The notes: generated by a model from the letters alone, not told the origin. Counted from the stretch's first letter, positions 20,889 to 31,683 are shown. The stretch: 64,000 nt of DNA from Citrobacter enshiensis (GCF_029338175.1 NZ_CP119862.1:558001-622000); one strand, 5' to 3'. Program-made: numbers and translations.

Positions 20889-21254
20889 TCAGGCGTTAAG
20901 CTTCGGATCCGCTCCGAAACGGTTTTCGCCCGACACGCCGCTCTGGCAGGTAAAGATAAAAATGACCAGCCAGCCGATGATGGGGATGAGTAATATCAAT
21001 AGCCACCATGCTGTGCGGTCTGTGTCATGCAGACGGCGAAACAGCACCGCTAAGCCGGGTAAAAAAATCAGAACCCCATAAATGCTGGTCAGCATGCCTT
21101 CTCCCGCAGTGCCCTCCCAGCCAAACATCTTGTCCAGTACCGCCAGTACCACTGTAAAGATGCCGTTGACCAGAACAAACATCCAGTACTCTTTGCGGCG
21201 CGCACGACCGCCAAAACCGATGTAGCTCTTTAATACTTTTAAATACCAGTCCAT
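20889..21254 (-). CDS. yhaH: YhaH, DUF805 inner membrane protein
   Basis: 121 residues from the ATG at 21254 (MDWYLKVLKSYIGFGGRARRK), chosen because GAGGAAAAA precedes it and the length equals E. coli YhaH. Family hallmarks are the N-terminal GGRARRKEYWMF, FRRLHDTDRTAWW between membrane segments, and the C-terminal SGENRFGADPK. Three to four helices are predicted by eye. Function is unknown. YhaI is a close paralogue, but GEGMLTSIYG favours YhaH. It converges with yhaJ. Confidence 0.88.
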   Translation of the reverse strand: MDWYLKVLKSYIGFGGRARRKEYWMFVLVNGIFTVVLAVLDKMFGWEGTAGEGMLTSIYGVLIFLPGLAVLFRRLHDTDRTAWWLLILLIPIIGWLVIFIFTCQSGVSGENRFGADPKLNA

Positions 21255-21342
21255 TTTTTCCTCAATCGTGGTCAATCACTTGTTTTTAAAGTAATCAAAC
21301 CAAGAATAGCTGCGAATGGGAAAGTGGTAAATATTTGAGGTG

Positions 21343-21372
21343 TGAATAAACAAAGCACCCTGAAGGGTGCCC
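21343..21372 (-). terminator. yqjG intrinsic terminator
   Basis: On the minus strand GGCACCC-TTCA-GGGTGC is followed by TTTGTTTATT, seven bases after the yqjG stop. Confidence 0.8.
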
Positions 21373-21378
21373 TGTAAA

Positions 21379-22365
21379 CTAGCGAAAACGGAGATCGCGT
21401 CCGTGAGGCTCGTTAAGATCCTGCCACGGGCCGACAGAAATAATGCCGGTTGGGTTGATGGTTTTGTGGCTGCGGAAATAGTGGTGGCGAATATGGTCGA
21501 AATTGACCGTTTCCGCGATGCCCGGAATTTGATAAATATCGCGCAAAAAGCCGTACAGATTCAGGTAGTCGCTGATACGGTGCTTATCGCACTTGAAGTG
21601 CGTCACGTATACCGGGTCGAAGCGCACTAATGTCGTCCACAGGCGGATGTCTGCTTCTGTTAACCGATCTCCGGTCAGATAGCGATGCTGCCCCAGAATC
21701 TGCTCCAGGCGCGCCAGCGAGTCAAAGACGTGGGTCACGGCGTCATCATAAGCCTGTTGGCTGGTGGCAAAACCGGCTTTATAGACACCGTTGTTCACAT
21801 TGTCATAAATCCAGCTGTTCAGTTCGTCTATTTCAGAGCGCAGTTCCGGAGGGTAGTAATCGCCCGCTTTCGCGCCCAGCGCGTCAAACGCGGTGTTGAA
21901 CATGCGGATGATTTCCGCCGATTCGTTACTGACGATGGTGTGATTCTTTTTATCCCACAGCACCGGCACGGTGACACGACCGCTGTAATGTGGGTCGGCG
22001 TGCAGGTAGAGTTGGTAGAGAAATTCATGCTGATAGAGCGTGTCGCCCGTCGCAGCGGGAAAATCATCGGCGAACGTCCAGCCGTTTTCCAGCATCAGTG
22101 GATTGACGACAGACACTGAGATGAACGGTTCCAGGCCTTTGAGCTTGCGTAAAATCAGCGTGCGGTGCGCCCAGGGGCAGGCAAGAGAGACGTACAGATG
22201 ATAGCGGTCTTTTTCAGCGGCAAAACCCCCCTCGCCAGACGGACCTGGTGCGCCATCCGCAGTGAGCCAGTGGCGGAAAGCCGATACGGAACGTTGAAAT
22301 TTCCCTCCGGTAGATTTGGTGTCATACCAGACATCATGCCAGACGCCATCAATCAGTTGTCCCAT
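21379..22365 (-). CDS. yqjG: YqjG, glutathionyl-hydroquinone reductase
   Basis: This 328-residue xi-class glutathione transferase has the catalytic SLACPWAHR motif with Cys63 and the thioredoxin-fold segment VPVLWDKKNHTIVSNESAEIIRM (cited in part). It reduces glutathionyl-hydroquinones to hydroquinone using glutathione in the cytoplasm. The length equals E. coli YqjG. It is followed by its own terminator and lies downstream of yqjF with a separate terminator between, so it is probably transcribed alone. Confidence 0.95.
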   Translation of the reverse strand: MGQLIDGVWHDVWYDTKSTGGKFQRSVSAFRHWLTADGAPGPSGEGGFAAEKDRYHLYVSLACPWAHRTLILRKLKGLEPFISVSVVNPLMLENGWTFADDFPAATGDTLYQHEFLYQLYLHADPHYSGRVTVPVLWDKKNHTIVSNESAEIIRMFNTAFDALGAKAGDYYPPELRSEIDELNSWIYDNVNNGVYKAGFATSQQAYDDAVTHVFDSLARLEQILGQHRYLTGDRLTEADIRLWTTLVRFDPVYVTHFKCDKHRISDYLNLYGFLRDIYQIPGIAETVNFDHIRHHYFRSHKTINPTGIISVGPWQDLNEPHGRDLRFR

Positions 22366-22387
22366 ATTCTCTCTCCTGCGGATAGCA

Positions 22388-22411
22388 AAAACGAGGAGAC
22401 TGACTCCTCGT
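22388..22411 (-). terminator. yqjF intrinsic terminator
   Basis: ACGAGGAG-TCAGT-CTCCTCGT with a T run on the minus strand, just downstream of the yqjF stop. Confidence 0.85.
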
Positions 22412-22436
22412 TTTATGATTCTTAATTATAGTGCGC

Positions 22437-22829
22437 TTACCACTTTTTATTCAGCACACGGTCGATGCTGAATGCGCCCGGACCCGTGATAGCCAGCAGC
22501 AGGAAGCCGCCTGAGATGGTCAGGTTTTTCATGAACATCAGCGAGTTTACGCCTTCAGCAAAGTTGCTGTGGAACAGGAATGCCGTTAACAGTGTAAAGC
22601 CCGCAGTGAACAGTGCAGTCGTACGGGTCAGGAAACCAAACAGGATCGCCAGACCGCCGCCAAACTCAAGCAGAATCACCAGCGGCAACATAAAGCCAGG
22701 GACGCCCATCGCTTCCATATACTGTTGGGTACCCGCATATCCGCTGATTTTTCCCCAGCCTGCGGTAATAAACAGGATTGGCATCAGAATGCGCGCTACC
22801 AGTACACCAACATCTTCTAATTTTTTCAT
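22437..22829 (-). CDS. yqjF: YqjF, DoxX-family membrane protein
   Basis: 130 residues from the ATG at 22829 (MKKLEDVGVLVARILMPILF), preceded by GGAGAG; the same length as in E. coli. Four hydrophobic helices and the motifs FITAGWGKISGYAGTQQYM and LLEFGGGLAILFGF define the DoxX family. E. coli YqjF is linked to quinone/aromatic stress responses, but its activity is not settled. It lies downstream of yqjK, separated by a REP element. Confidence 0.92.
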   Translation of the reverse strand: MKKLEDVGVLVARILMPILFITAGWGKISGYAGTQQYMEAMGVPGFMLPLVILLEFGGGLAILFGFLTRTTALFTAGFTLLTAFLFHSNFAEGVNSLMFMKNLTISGGFLLLAITGPGAFSIDRVLNKKW

Positions 22830-23007
22830 TTTACTCTCCAGGAAACCACTCAGGCTGCTGATTATGTTTTTTATGCTATTACGCGGTAAAGCGCGTCGTT
22901 GCTGTCGATGGAGGGAATCATAAACGTGGCTAATGACAATTGTTAGCAAGGAAAACTGTCAGTATTTTTCAAAAAATTTGAGTGATGCGCAGACGAAAGA
23001 GCATGTA

Positions 23008-23033
23008 GCCTGATAAGCGAAGCGTTATCAGGC
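23008..23033. repeat. REP-like palindrome
   Basis: GCCTGATAAGCG and its complement CGTTATCAGGC flank a short loop between yqjK and yqjF. Confidence 0.75.
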
Positions 23034-23049
23034 TTGATGTGTGGCAAGA

Positions 23050-23349
23050 TTAACCGCGTGAATGTTGCTGTTGCAGCGTCGACTTAAGCAAACGCCAGGC
23101 GCTCCAGAGACCGAATCCTCGTTTCGTCCAACGCACCAGTCTGTTGGGGTGACGAAGTGTCCAGATGGCCATCACGCTGCTACCCACCAGCGCCCAGGAG
23201 CGTAGATTGAGCAGCGTGTTCCAGCCGCGATCGTACGTACGGGTGGTTTCAAGCCAGTCCCGACGGCAGACAGACAGATCCAGCCTTTGCTGCTGGATCT
23301 GACTAAGCAGTATGGCCTTACGCTTTTGGCGTTCGACTTTGCTGCTCAT
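23050..23349 (-). CDS. yqjK: YqjK, small conserved protein
   Basis: This 99-residue basic protein (MSSKVERQKRKAILLSQIQQQ) ends in a region with WALVGSSVMAIWTL that may touch the membrane. It matches E. coli YqjK. Its ATG overlaps the stop codon of yqjE (ATGA), so the two are coupled in the yqjC-D-E-K operon. No function is known. Confidence 0.9.
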   Translation of the reverse strand: MSSKVERQKRKAILLSQIQQQRLDLSVCRRDWLETTRTYDRGWNTLLNLRSWALVGSSVMAIWTLRHPNRLVRWTKRGFGLWSAWRLLKSTLQQQHSRG

Positions 23350-23744
23350 CGGGCATCATCCTCAAGGATTTGTCTGTCGTTCGCCAGTTCGCGTCGTGTG
23401 TGGCGCAACAGGGTAGAGCGACGCGCCTTGCGTAACGTCCAGATTCCGCCGATCAACGCCATCACCAGCAACACCACTGTCGTGGCGATCATGACGTTGA
23501 GTCGATACTGAGGATCAACGGCCCAGATGATCAGAATCATCAGGCTCATCAGACCGAAAGCGGCGAAAAGCATGGTGAGACCCAGCATCAGCAAAAGCTG
23601 GATGAGGTTTGCTTTTTCTTCCTCCAGCTCAACAACCGCCAGTCGCAAACGGGTCTCCACCATCTCCACGAGAATAGTGACAATTCGCTGGCCAATCCCC
23701 AGAACGCTTTTACCCGGTCCTGGTGTTTGATGAGAATCCGCCAT
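23346..23744 (-). CDS. yqjE: YqjE, phage holin-3-family-like inner membrane protein
   Basis: 132 residues from ATG 23744 (MADSHQTPGPGKSVLG); an ATG one codon earlier overlaps the yqjD stop. It has an amphipathic helix (RLRLAVVELEEEKANLIQL) and two membrane helices (LMLGLTMLFAAFGLMSLMIL; MIATTVVLLVMALIGGIW, given in part), then a basic tail. It belongs to the PHB/holin superfamily III-like group DUF1469. It is encoded between yqjD and yqjK with overlapping codons. Confidence 0.92.
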   Translation of the reverse strand: MADSHQTPGPGKSVLGIGQRIVTILVEMVETRLRLAVVELEEEKANLIQLLLMLGLTMLFAAFGLMSLMILIIWAVDPQYRLNVMIATTVVLLVMALIGGIWTLRKARRSTLLRHTRRELANDRQILEDDAR

Positions 23745-23746
23745 CA

Positions 23747-24052
23747 TTAACGACGCGTCAGCAGTACGCCCAGCACGACACCTACCGCAGCGCCGATGCC
23801 GACGCCCGTCCACGGATTTTCACGCACATAATCATCGGCGCGGGCCGCGGCTTCGCGGGTCTGTTTCGCAATTGCGTCCCCGGTTTCCCCCAGACGGTGG
23901 CGGCTTTCTTTCAGCGCGCGCTCGGCTTTGCTACGAATCTTACTCAGCTCTTCTTTTGACTTATCGCCAGAGGAGCTGAGCACCTCTTCAAGCGTATCGG
24001 CCAGGGATTTCAACTCAGCGCGCAGATGTTCCGTAGTGTTATCATTCGACAT
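23747..24052 (-). CDS. yqjD: YqjD, DUF883/ElaB-family membrane-anchored ribosome-binding protein
   Basis: This 101-residue protein is a long charged helix (LKSLADTLEEVLSSSGDKSKE, in part) ending in a glycine-zipper membrane anchor PWTGVGIGAAVGVVLGVLL and RR. E. coli YqjD is tail-anchored in the inner membrane, binds ribosomes in stationary phase and is RpoS-dependent. It is the second gene of the yqjCDEK group. Confidence 0.94.
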   Translation of the reverse strand: MSNDNTTEHLRAELKSLADTLEEVLSSSGDKSKEELSKIRSKAERALKESRHRLGETGDAIAKQTREAAARADDYVRENPWTGVGIGAAVGVVLGVLLTRR

Positions 24053-24093
24053 AGTTTTCTCCAGGTGAGTGAGTAGTGACTGTTACAAATAAA

Positions 24094-24462
24094 TTAGTAG
24101 TCGCGAGCTTCAAGCTTTTTCAGGTCTTCCTGAGCTTCGGCAAGCTTATGTTCGCGTTTTGCAATCTTATCCGTATCGCCTTTTTGCTTCGCCTCTGCTA
24201 AGTCACGTTGACGCTCAGATATCTCTTTTTTCTGTTCTGCGATTTTTTTCTTATGGTCAGCACGCAACTGACTGTCGCTACAGTTTGCTCTGACTTCACT
24301 GAGTGCTTTATTCAGACCGTTGATGCGGTTCTGGTTGTTGTGCTTCTCGGCATAGCTGATTTCCCGCTGAATATCCTGCTCTTTTTCCTGACAGAGGGTG
24401 TTGGCGTAGCTGCCTGCACTGAGCGTGAAAAGGGTAATAGCTAAAGCAATGCGGTATTTCAT
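24094..24462 (-). CDS. yqjC: YqjC, periplasmic DUF1090 protein
   Basis: 122 residues from ATG 24462 (MKYRIALAITLFTLSAGSYA), the E. coli length, preceded by GGAAGGTTCAAGA. The first 20 residues are a signal peptide with likely cleavage after SYA. Two cysteines (TLCQEKE and RANCSDSQ) could form a disulfide, and the rest is a charged coiled coil (QKKEISERQRDLAEAKQKG). Function is unknown. Confidence 0.93.
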   Translation of the reverse strand: MKYRIALAITLFTLSAGSYANTLCQEKEQDIQREISYAEKHNNQNRINGLNKALSEVRANCSDSQLRADHKKKIAEQKKEISERQRDLAEAKQKGDTDKIAKREHKLAEAQEDLKKLEARDY

Positions 24463-24609
24463 TCTTGAACCTTCCATTGTGACTCGTACCCATTCTTCGG
24501 GCGCGATGATCCAAATAATAAAGCGGCGGGTAATGTACCCGCTCACTTAATCATAGCCAGTAAACAGCGAAATCACCAAAGTGAGTGATATGATTCGGAT
24601 TGTTTGAAA

Positions 24610-24993
24610 TTATCCGAAGCGAAGCGGGGTTTCTCGTAAACGGGAAATCCACTGCACCGCTGGGTTTTGGCCATCTTGTTGGGCAATGATGTAGCCACGG
24701 GGCAACGTTTTGACTAACACTGCCCGGGCTGCTGCGCTTTGCGCGTGGGAGTCGAATGTGATCAGTAAGGTGTCGTTATGCGGGGTGATGCTTTTGAAAC
24801 GAATGCCATTGGCGTCCAGATGATGCCAGATTGAAAAGCCATCCGGCATGCTGGCACCCTGATTAATTGCACGGATAGCCAGCGTCGACTCTTGTTGACG
24901 AATCGCCGACCACACCAGAATCAGTACGGTCAGCAGCACCAAAAATGAGGTTGTCCAGCCCAGTTGTCGAAGCGTCAGGCGTGGTTTCAGCAT
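24610..24993 (-). CDS. mzrA: MzrA, modulator of EnvZ/OmpR
   Basis: 127 residues from ATG 24993 (MLKPRLTLRQLGW), the E. coli length; a GTG one codon earlier is possible. A single N-terminal membrane helix (TTSFLVLLTVLILVWSAI) is followed by a periplasmic domain. In E. coli MzrA binds EnvZ and links the CpxAR response to EnvZ/OmpR. It starts four bases after the yqjA stop, so it is cotranscribed with yqjA, which is itself Cpx-induced in E. coli. Confidence 0.93.
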   Translation of the reverse strand: MLKPRLTLRQLGWTTSFLVLLTVLILVWSAIRQQESTLAIRAINQGASMPDGFSIWHHLDANGIRFKSITPHNDTLLITFDSHAQSAAARAVLVKTLPRGYIIAQQDGQNPAVQWISRLRETPLRFG

Positions 24994-24996
24994 CAC

Positions 24997-25659
24997 TTAC
25001 CCTCGATTTCCGTATTTCTTTTTCCACAGCACAATCAGCGAACCTCCCAGCCCAAACACCAGCAGGACCACGGGAAGTAACATCAAGCACGACATCAGCT
25101 GATCTTCGTACTTCAGGAAAACGGGTGTTTTGCCGAGCATATAGCCCAGGGTGGTCAGAATAACCACCCACAGTAAGCCGCTCATCCAGTTAAAGAACTG
25201 AAAACGTGCATTATTGAGGCCAGACAAACCGGCGATGGTGGGCAGCAATGTGCGCACAAAGGCGATAAAGCGGCCGATCAATAATGCCGATAAACCATGC
25301 TTGTGGAAAAGGTGGTGCGCGCGTTGGTGATAGTGCGCGGGCAAATGAGAAAGCCAGTTCTGTACGATTCGGGTGTTGCCTAACCATCGACCCTGTATAT
25401 AACTGACCCAGCAGCCTAAACTGGCGGCGGTGGTGAGCAACAGAATCGTTTGCGGGAATCCCATGGCGCCTTTCGCAATGAGTACGCCGACCAAAACCAG
25501 CAGGCTGTCGCCAGGTAAAAAGGCAGCAGGAAGCAACCCGTTTTCCAGGAACAAAATCATAAACAAGACTAAATAAAGCATGCCAATCATGGAAGGATTG
25601 GCCAGTGTTTCAAAGTCCTGAGCCCAGAGGGCATGCAGCAATTGGGTCAAAAGTTCCAT
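24997..25659 (-). CDS. yqjA: YqjA, DedA-family membrane transporter
   Basis: This 220-residue polytopic protein has the DedA signature [22 protein letters not shown], the conserved [16 protein letters not shown] and [11 protein letters not shown]. coli YqjA is proton-motive-force linked, needed with YghB for division and alkaline tolerance; DedA members act as polyprenyl-phosphate or phospholipid flippases. The length equals the E. coli protein. It is the first gene of a yqjA-mzrA unit with AGGA eight bases before the ATG. Confidence 0.95.
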   Translation of the reverse strand: MELLTQLLHALWAQDFETLANPSMIGMLYLVLFMILFLENGLLPAAFLPGDSLLVLVGVLIAKGAMGFPQTILLLTTAASLGCWVSYIQGRWLGNTRIVQNWLSHLPAHYHQRAHHLFHKHGLSALLIGRFIAFVRTLLPTIAGLSGLNNARFQFFNWMSGLLWVVILTTLGYMLGKTPVFLKYEDQLMSCLMLLPVVLLVFGLGGSLIVLWKKKYGNRG

Positions 25660-26005
25660 TCAGTATTCCTGGAGAATCGGTTATCGTCATGCCGGTTTTC
25701 TGGAGTTTGCAACATTGCGACATTCTTCGTTTTTTCGTATGGGTCGCTGTAGGGTGCAAAGTCACGGCTTGCATAATTCCTTGTTACGTTATGAAGTAAG
25801 CAAGCACTAACACACATAATTTAAAAAACATCTAAGTGTAACAAAGGTCAACGTAGTCCGTTATAGAAATTGCCGTTGATACACGCTGATTTTGCTTATC
25901 GCAAAGGAGGGTGGCGAGAGGATTTACACAGGCTGACACTTTATACCTTACGCTTACTGAATACCGCAGACAGGCGCATTACCGCGCCTGCCGAAGTCAG
26001 AGTGT
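25660..26005. other. Intergenic region between yqjA and exuR
   Basis: 346 bp with no supported gene. A CAGGCGC...GCGCCTG hairpin (25971-25990) lies 15 bp after the exuR stop and may end exuR transcription, although no T run follows. I could not find a convincing CpxR box (GTAAA-N5-GTAAA) in front of yqjA. Confidence 0.5.
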
Positions 26006-26782
26006 TTATTTTGCGCCGTTAGCCGCAGTATCGAGATGAACGACGGGATTGTCCGCAAAAAGATAACGGTCGGCGTTGAACTCAAAATCGTCGCTGGTTT
26101 CATTGAAAAGCATCTGTTTTGTATTCTCAAGATGCTGCCACATCGCCAGTTTGGCCGCGTGGGGATCTTTGCGAATCAGCGCTTTCAGGATCTGATCATG
26201 GTCGTCGCACCAGTTATCCACGGTGCGGAGATCGATGTGATCGTGCAGTTTCTTCCAGTAGGGGTTATGCACGCGCTGAGTCCACATTTTCTCAACGATG
26301 GCGGCCAGCGCGGTATTTTGTGTGGCCAGCGCGACCTGTACATGAAACTGGAGATCCCATTCGGAGTCGCGGAAACATTTTTCGTTACGCGCATTCTCCT
26401 GAATTTGCATCAACTTCATGATGTCTTGTTTAGTCACCTGGGTGGCAGCAAATTCGGCAATGTTACTTTCGATGAGTTGTCGAGCCTGGAGCAGCTCAAA
26501 CGGACCATAGCTGGCGAACTCAAGGTTTTCGCCTGGCGCAACATGATGCTTTGGCTGGTTCGAAATGACGTGAATACCGGAACCTTTACGCACTTCTACA
26601 TAGCCTTCAACTTCCAGCATGATGATGGCTTCGCGAACCACAGTGCGGCTGACATTCTTTTCATCGGCAATAAAACGCTCCGCAGGCAGTTTATCGCCCA
26701 CGAGATATGCGCCTTTTTCGATACGCTCTTTAAGGTCAGCAGCTAATTGTTGATACAAACGTCGTGATTCGGTGATTTCCAT
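26006..26782 (-). CDS. exuR: ExuR, FadR-subfamily GntR repressor of hexuronate genes
   Basis: 258 residues from ATG 26782 ([22 protein letters not shown]), the E. coli length. An N-terminal winged helix ([21 protein letters not shown]) precedes an all-helical FCD effector domain with the metal-binding-type histidines around [21 protein letters not shown] (in part). ExuR represses exuT, uxaCA and uxaB until galacturonate or glucuronate is present. It lies downstream of exuT, with an operator-like site just upstream of its start. Confidence 0.95.
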   Translation of the reverse strand: MEITESRRLYQQLAADLKERIEKGAYLVGDKLPAERFIADEKNVSRTVVREAIIMLEVEGYVEVRKGSGIHVISNQPKHHVAPGENLEFASYGPFELLQARQLIESNIAEFAATQVTKQDIMKLMQIQENARNEKCFRDSEWDLQFHVQVALATQNTALAAIVEKMWTQRVHNPYWKKLHDHIDLRTVDNWCDDHDQILKALIRKDPHAAKLAMWQHLENTKQMLFNETSDDFEFNADRYLFADNPVVHLDTAANGAK

Positions 26783-26815
26783 ATGCGCTCCAGGCATGAT
26801 ACGACAGACAACATT

Positions 26816-26826
26816 TGTTATACCAC
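26816..26826 (-). promoter_or_regulatory. ExuR-type operator upstream of exuR
   Basis: TTGTTATACCA fits the FadR-subfamily consensus TNGTNNNACNA and lies 34 bp before the exuR start. Autoregulation is inferred. Confidence 0.6.
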
Positions 26827-26857
26827 TTTTGCGAGCCTGGCTCCACTTGTACCGATG

Positions 26858-26886
26858 AAAAAGCCGCCAGTGAACAGGCGGCTTCG
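26858..26886 (-). terminator. exuT intrinsic terminator
   Basis: GCCGCC-TGTTCACT-GGCGGC followed by TTTTTC on the minus strand, 29 bp after the exuT stop. Confidence 0.85.
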
Positions 26887-26914
26887 GCGGTAATTCGTGA
26901 CTGACTGTGTCAGG

Positions 26915-28216
26915 TCAATTTTGCGGGGCAGGTTCGTTGAGCGATTCGCCTGAACCTGAACTATTCACCGGTTTGTTTTGCAGCACGGTCCAGATGACCA
27001 GAGCGCCCAGCAGGTCGAACACCGCCAGCACTGCAAACAGTGGGCTAAAGCCAATGGTGTCGGCCAGTGCGCCAACCACCAGCGCAAACAGCGTACTCGC
27101 CATCCAGGCCGACATCCCGGTCAGGCCATTTGCCGTCGCCACTTCGTTACGACCAAAGACGTCCGAAGAGAGCGTAATCAGTGCGCCGGAAAGCGCCTGG
27201 TGAGCAAAGCCGCCGACGCAAAGCAGAGCGATCGCGGCATAGGGGCTGGTAAACAGGCCGATCATGCCCGGGCCAATCATCAGGAATGCGCCCATGGTGA
27301 CGACCATTTTACGGGAAACGATCAGATTCACGCCAAACCAGCGTTGGAACAGCGGCGGTAGGTAACCCCCAACGATACAACCCAGGTCGGCAAACAGCAT
27401 TGGCATCCAGGCGAACATGGCGATCTCTTTCAGGTTAAAGCCGTAGACTTTAAACATGAACAGCGGGATCCATGCGTTGAAGGTACCCCAGGCCGGTTCA
27501 GCCAGGAAACGCGGCAGTGCAATCCCCCAGAACTGGCGGTTACGCAGGATCTGGCCAACGGACATTTTCTTCGCCGCCCCCACCTGGTGCTGTGCTTCCT
27601 GACCATTAATGATGTAGTCACGCTCTTCGTCAGACAGTTTTTTCTGATCGCGAGGATGTTTGTAGAAAACCAGCCATGACATCGCCCAAATAAAGCTCAG
27701 CGCGCCGGAGATGATGAACGCCATTTGCCAGCTGTGCATGACGATCGCCCAGACCACCAGAGGCGGAGCTATCATCGCGCCAATCGAGGAACCGACGTTG
27801 AAATATCCCACGGCAATGGAACGTTCTTTTGCCGGGAACCATTCAGAACTGGCTTTCAGACCTGCCGGGATCATAGCGGCTTCTGCGGCACCGACGGCGC
27901 CACGCGCCAGGGCCAGACCGCCCCAGCTTCCTGCCAGTGCTGTTGCACCGCAGAAAATGGCCCACAGTACGGCAAACATCGCATAGCCCACTTTCGTACC
28001 GAGTATATCCAGGACGTAGCCCGCGACAGGTTGCATAACGGTGTAAGCAGCAGAATAGGCTGCGATGATATAGGAGTACTGTTGGGTGGAGATGTGTAAC
28101 TCTTCCATCAGCGTTGGCGCAGCGGCCGCTACTGTGTTACGTGTCAGGTAACCCAGCACGGTGCCTAAGGTCACCAGTGCGATCATGTACCAACGTAACC
28201 CTTTAATTTTACGCAT
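26915..28216 (-). CDS. exuT: ExuT, hexuronate:H+ symporter
   Basis: About 433 residues from ATG 28216 (MRKIKGLRWYMIALVTLG), preceded by GAGGCTTTAC. It is a 12-helix MFS transporter of the anion:cation symporter family, with GYVLDILGTKVGY, NVGSSIGAMIAPPLVVW and GLTGMSAWMASTLFALVVGA (in part). It imports D-galacturonate and D-glucuronate. It is divergent from uxaCA, sharing a 475-bp control region with an ExuR-type site and a CRP-type site. Confidence 0.95.
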   Translation of the reverse strand: MRKIKGLRWYMIALVTLGTVLGYLTRNTVAAAAPTLMEELHISTQQYSYIIAAYSAAYTVMQPVAGYVLDILGTKVGYAMFAVLWAIFCGATALAGSWGGLALARGAVGAAEAAMIPAGLKASSEWFPAKERSIAVGYFNVGSSIGAMIAPPLVVWAIVMHSWQMAFIISGALSFIWAMSWLVFYKHPRDQKKLSDEERDYIINGQEAQHQVGAAKKMSVGQILRNRQFWGIALPRFLAEPAWGTFNAWIPLFMFKVYGFNLKEIAMFAWMPMLFADLGCIVGGYLPPLFQRWFGVNLIVSRKMVVTMGAFLMIGPGMIGLFTSPYAAIALLCVGGFAHQALSGALITLSSDVFGRNEVATANGLTGMSAWMASTLFALVVGALADTIGFSPLFAVLAVFDLLGALVIWTVLQNKPVNSSGSGESLNEPAPQN

Positions 28217-28443
28217 GTAAAGCCTCATCGTTTTGTTATTTCCGCAAAAAATGCGGCTATCCTCCTGCTCGGGGCGGAGGATGTTCTTTAACGAAAGGGG
28301 GGTAGCCGTAAAATGAGATACTCCCCGAACCTTGCCATTTAAGTCATCGTGCTAATTCGGTTTCCGTACCGTTTAATTCGAGGGGGAACCCTCGATATTT
28401 TTATATTCAGTCGGTTTATATATCGCGACGAAAAAAAGATAAC

Positions 28444-28454
28444 TTGTCATACAA
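28444..28454. promoter_or_regulatory. ExuR-type operator in the exuT-uxaC intergenic region
   Basis: TTGTCATACAA matches TNGTNNNACNA exactly and lies within the wider near-palindrome AACTTGTCATACAACTT. It is placed to control both divergent transcripts. The rest of the 475-bp gap (28217-28691) shows no gene. Confidence 0.7.
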
Positions 28455-28462
28455 CTTCAAAA

Positions 28463-28478
28463 GGTGAGTGACATCACA
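28463..28478. promoter_or_regulatory. CRP-type site in the exuT-uxaC intergenic region
   Basis: GTGA-GTGACA-TCAC is the exact CRP half-site core with six-base spacing, just beside the ExuR-type operator. Catabolite control of uxaCA is known in E. coli; the role of this copy is inferred. Confidence 0.65.
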
Positions 28479-28691
28479 AAAGTATGAATCTTCGCAGGGG
28501 TATTATTTTGATTCCAAGAAGCCAGTGCTAGTGCGGCCTGGAGCACTGTTTACTCCGTAAAGGGGAATTTAATTGTTTAGGTTTATTGATCTATCTCACG
28601 AAAAATTCTTCAGTGACTGGAAATTGGTGTGATAACTTTGCAGCATCTAAACATAAGCAATCTGACGCACTCGTTGAGAGGAAGACGATAA

Positions 28692-30104
<1,413 letters not shown>

Positions 30105-30118
30105 GGTCTGGGATTGAT

Positions 30119-31606
30119 ATGCAATACATCAGGATCCATTCGCTGGATAACGTTGCAGTTGCCCTGGCCGATTTGGCGCAAGGCGCAGAAGTCAGCATTG
30201 ATAACCAAATTGTGACGCTTTGCCAGGACATTGCACGCGGACATAAATTTGCGTTAAGCCGGATCGCAAAAGGCGAAAACGTCATTAAATATGGTTTGCC
30301 GATCGGTCATGCGCTGGCGGATATTGCGGTGGGGGAGCATATCCACGCCCACAATACTCGCACGAATCTGAGCGATCTGGATACGTATCGCTATCAACCC
30401 GATTTTCAGGCCGAAGAAGCACAGCCTGCCGATCGCAATGTGCAGATCTATCGCCGCGCCAACGGCGAGGTGGGTGTGCGCAACGAATTGTGGATTTTGC
30501 CGACGGTCGGCTGCGTGAACGGTATTGCACGCCAGATCCAGACTCGCTTCCTGAAGGAGACCAACGACGCCGAAGGTACTGACGGCGTGCATCTCTTCAG
30601 CCACACTTACGGCTGTTCTCAGTTGGGTGACGATCACATCAATACCCGCACCATGCTGCAAAATATGGTGCGCCATCCGAATGCCGGAGCGGTGCTGGTG
30701 ATTGGCCTTGGCTGTGAAAACAACCAGGTGGATGCCTTCCGCGAAACGCTGGGCGAGTTTGATGCCGATCGCGTTCACTTTATGATCTGTCAGCACCAGG
30801 ACGATGAAGTGGAAGCGGGCATCGAGCATCTTCATCAGCTGTATAACGTGATGCGTCACGACAAGCGCGAACCGGGCAAACTGAGCGAACTGAAGTTCGG
30901 TCTGGAGTGCGGTGGTTCAGATGGCCTGTCTGGCATCACTGCCAACCCGATGCTGGGACGCTTCTCCGATTACGTGATTGCCAATGGCGGAACAACCGTG
31001 TTGACTGAAGTGCCGGAAATGTTTGGCGCAGAGCAATTGCTGATGACGCATTGCCGTGATGAAGAGACGTTTGAAAAACTGGTCACCATGGTCAATGACT
31101 TCAAGCAGTACTTCATTGCCCATAACCAGCCGATCTACGAGAACCCTTCACCGGGCAACAAAGCGGGTGGTATCACGACGCTTGAGGATAAATCGCTGGG
31201 CTGCACCCAGAAAGCGGGGGCCAGTCAGGTAGTGGATGTGCTGCGCTACGGCGAGCGTCTGAAAACGCCGGGCCTGAATCTGCTGAGCGCACCGGGTAAT
31301 GATGCTGTCGCCACTAGTGCGCTGGCGGGGGCAGGTTGCCACATGGTGCTGTTCAGTACCGGTCGCGGCACACCCTACGGTGGCTTTGTACCGACGGTGA
31401 AAATCGCCACGAACAGTGAGCTGGCGGCAAAGAAAAAGCACTGGATCGATTTTGATGCCGGGCAACTGATCCACGGTAAAGCGATGCCGCAGCTACTCAA
31501 TGAGTTCGTCGATACGATCGTTGATTTTGCCAATGGTAAGCAGACCTGCAACGAGCGTAATGACTTCCGGGAACTGGCGATCTTCAAAAGCGGCGTGACG
31601 TTATAA
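30119..31606 (+). CDS. uxaA: UxaA, altronate dehydratase
   Basis: This 495-residue protein joins an N-terminal SAF domain (residues about 10-90, KFALSRIAKGENVIKYG) to the UxaA dehydratase domain with GYGC-like HTYGCSQLGDDH, GLGCENNQVDAF and ECGGSDGLSGITANP. It dehydrates D-altronate to 2-keto-3-deoxygluconate in galacturonate breakdown. It is cotranscribed with uxaC and followed by a strong terminator. Confidence 0.97.
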   Translation: MQYIRIHSLDNVAVALADLAQGAEVSIDNQIVTLCQDIARGHKFALSRIAKGENVIKYGLPIGHALADIAVGEHIHAHNTRTNLSDLDTYRYQPDFQAEEAQPADRNVQIYRRANGEVGVRNELWILPTVGCVNGIARQIQTRFLKETNDAEGTDGVHLFSHTYGCSQLGDDHINTRTMLQNMVRHPNAGAVLVIGLGCENNQVDAFRETLGEFDADRVHFMICQHQDDEVEAGIEHLHQLYNVMRHDKREPGKLSELKFGLECGGSDGLSGITANPMLGRFSDYVIANGGTTVLTEVPEMFGAEQLLMTHCRDEETFEKLVTMVNDFKQYFIAHNQPIYENPSPGNKAGGITTLEDKSLGCTQKAGASQVVDVLRYGERLKTPGLNLLSAPGNDAVATSALAGAGCHMVLFSTGRGTPYGGFVPTVKIATNSELAAKKKHWIDFDAGQLIHGKAMPQLLNEFVDTIVDFANGKQTCNERNDFRELAIFKSGVTL

Positions 31607-31624
31607 AACGATTGCTTTAAAATT

Positions 31625-31663
31625 GAAACGGCGTTTCATATAATGGGGCGCCGTTTCTTTTTG
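31625..31663 (+). terminator. uxaCA operon terminator
   Basis: GAAACGGCG and CGCCGTTTC form a 9-bp stem followed by a T run, 19 bp after the uxaA stop. Confidence 0.88.
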
Positions 31664-31683
31664 CCTGTCTACAGGGACTCTTC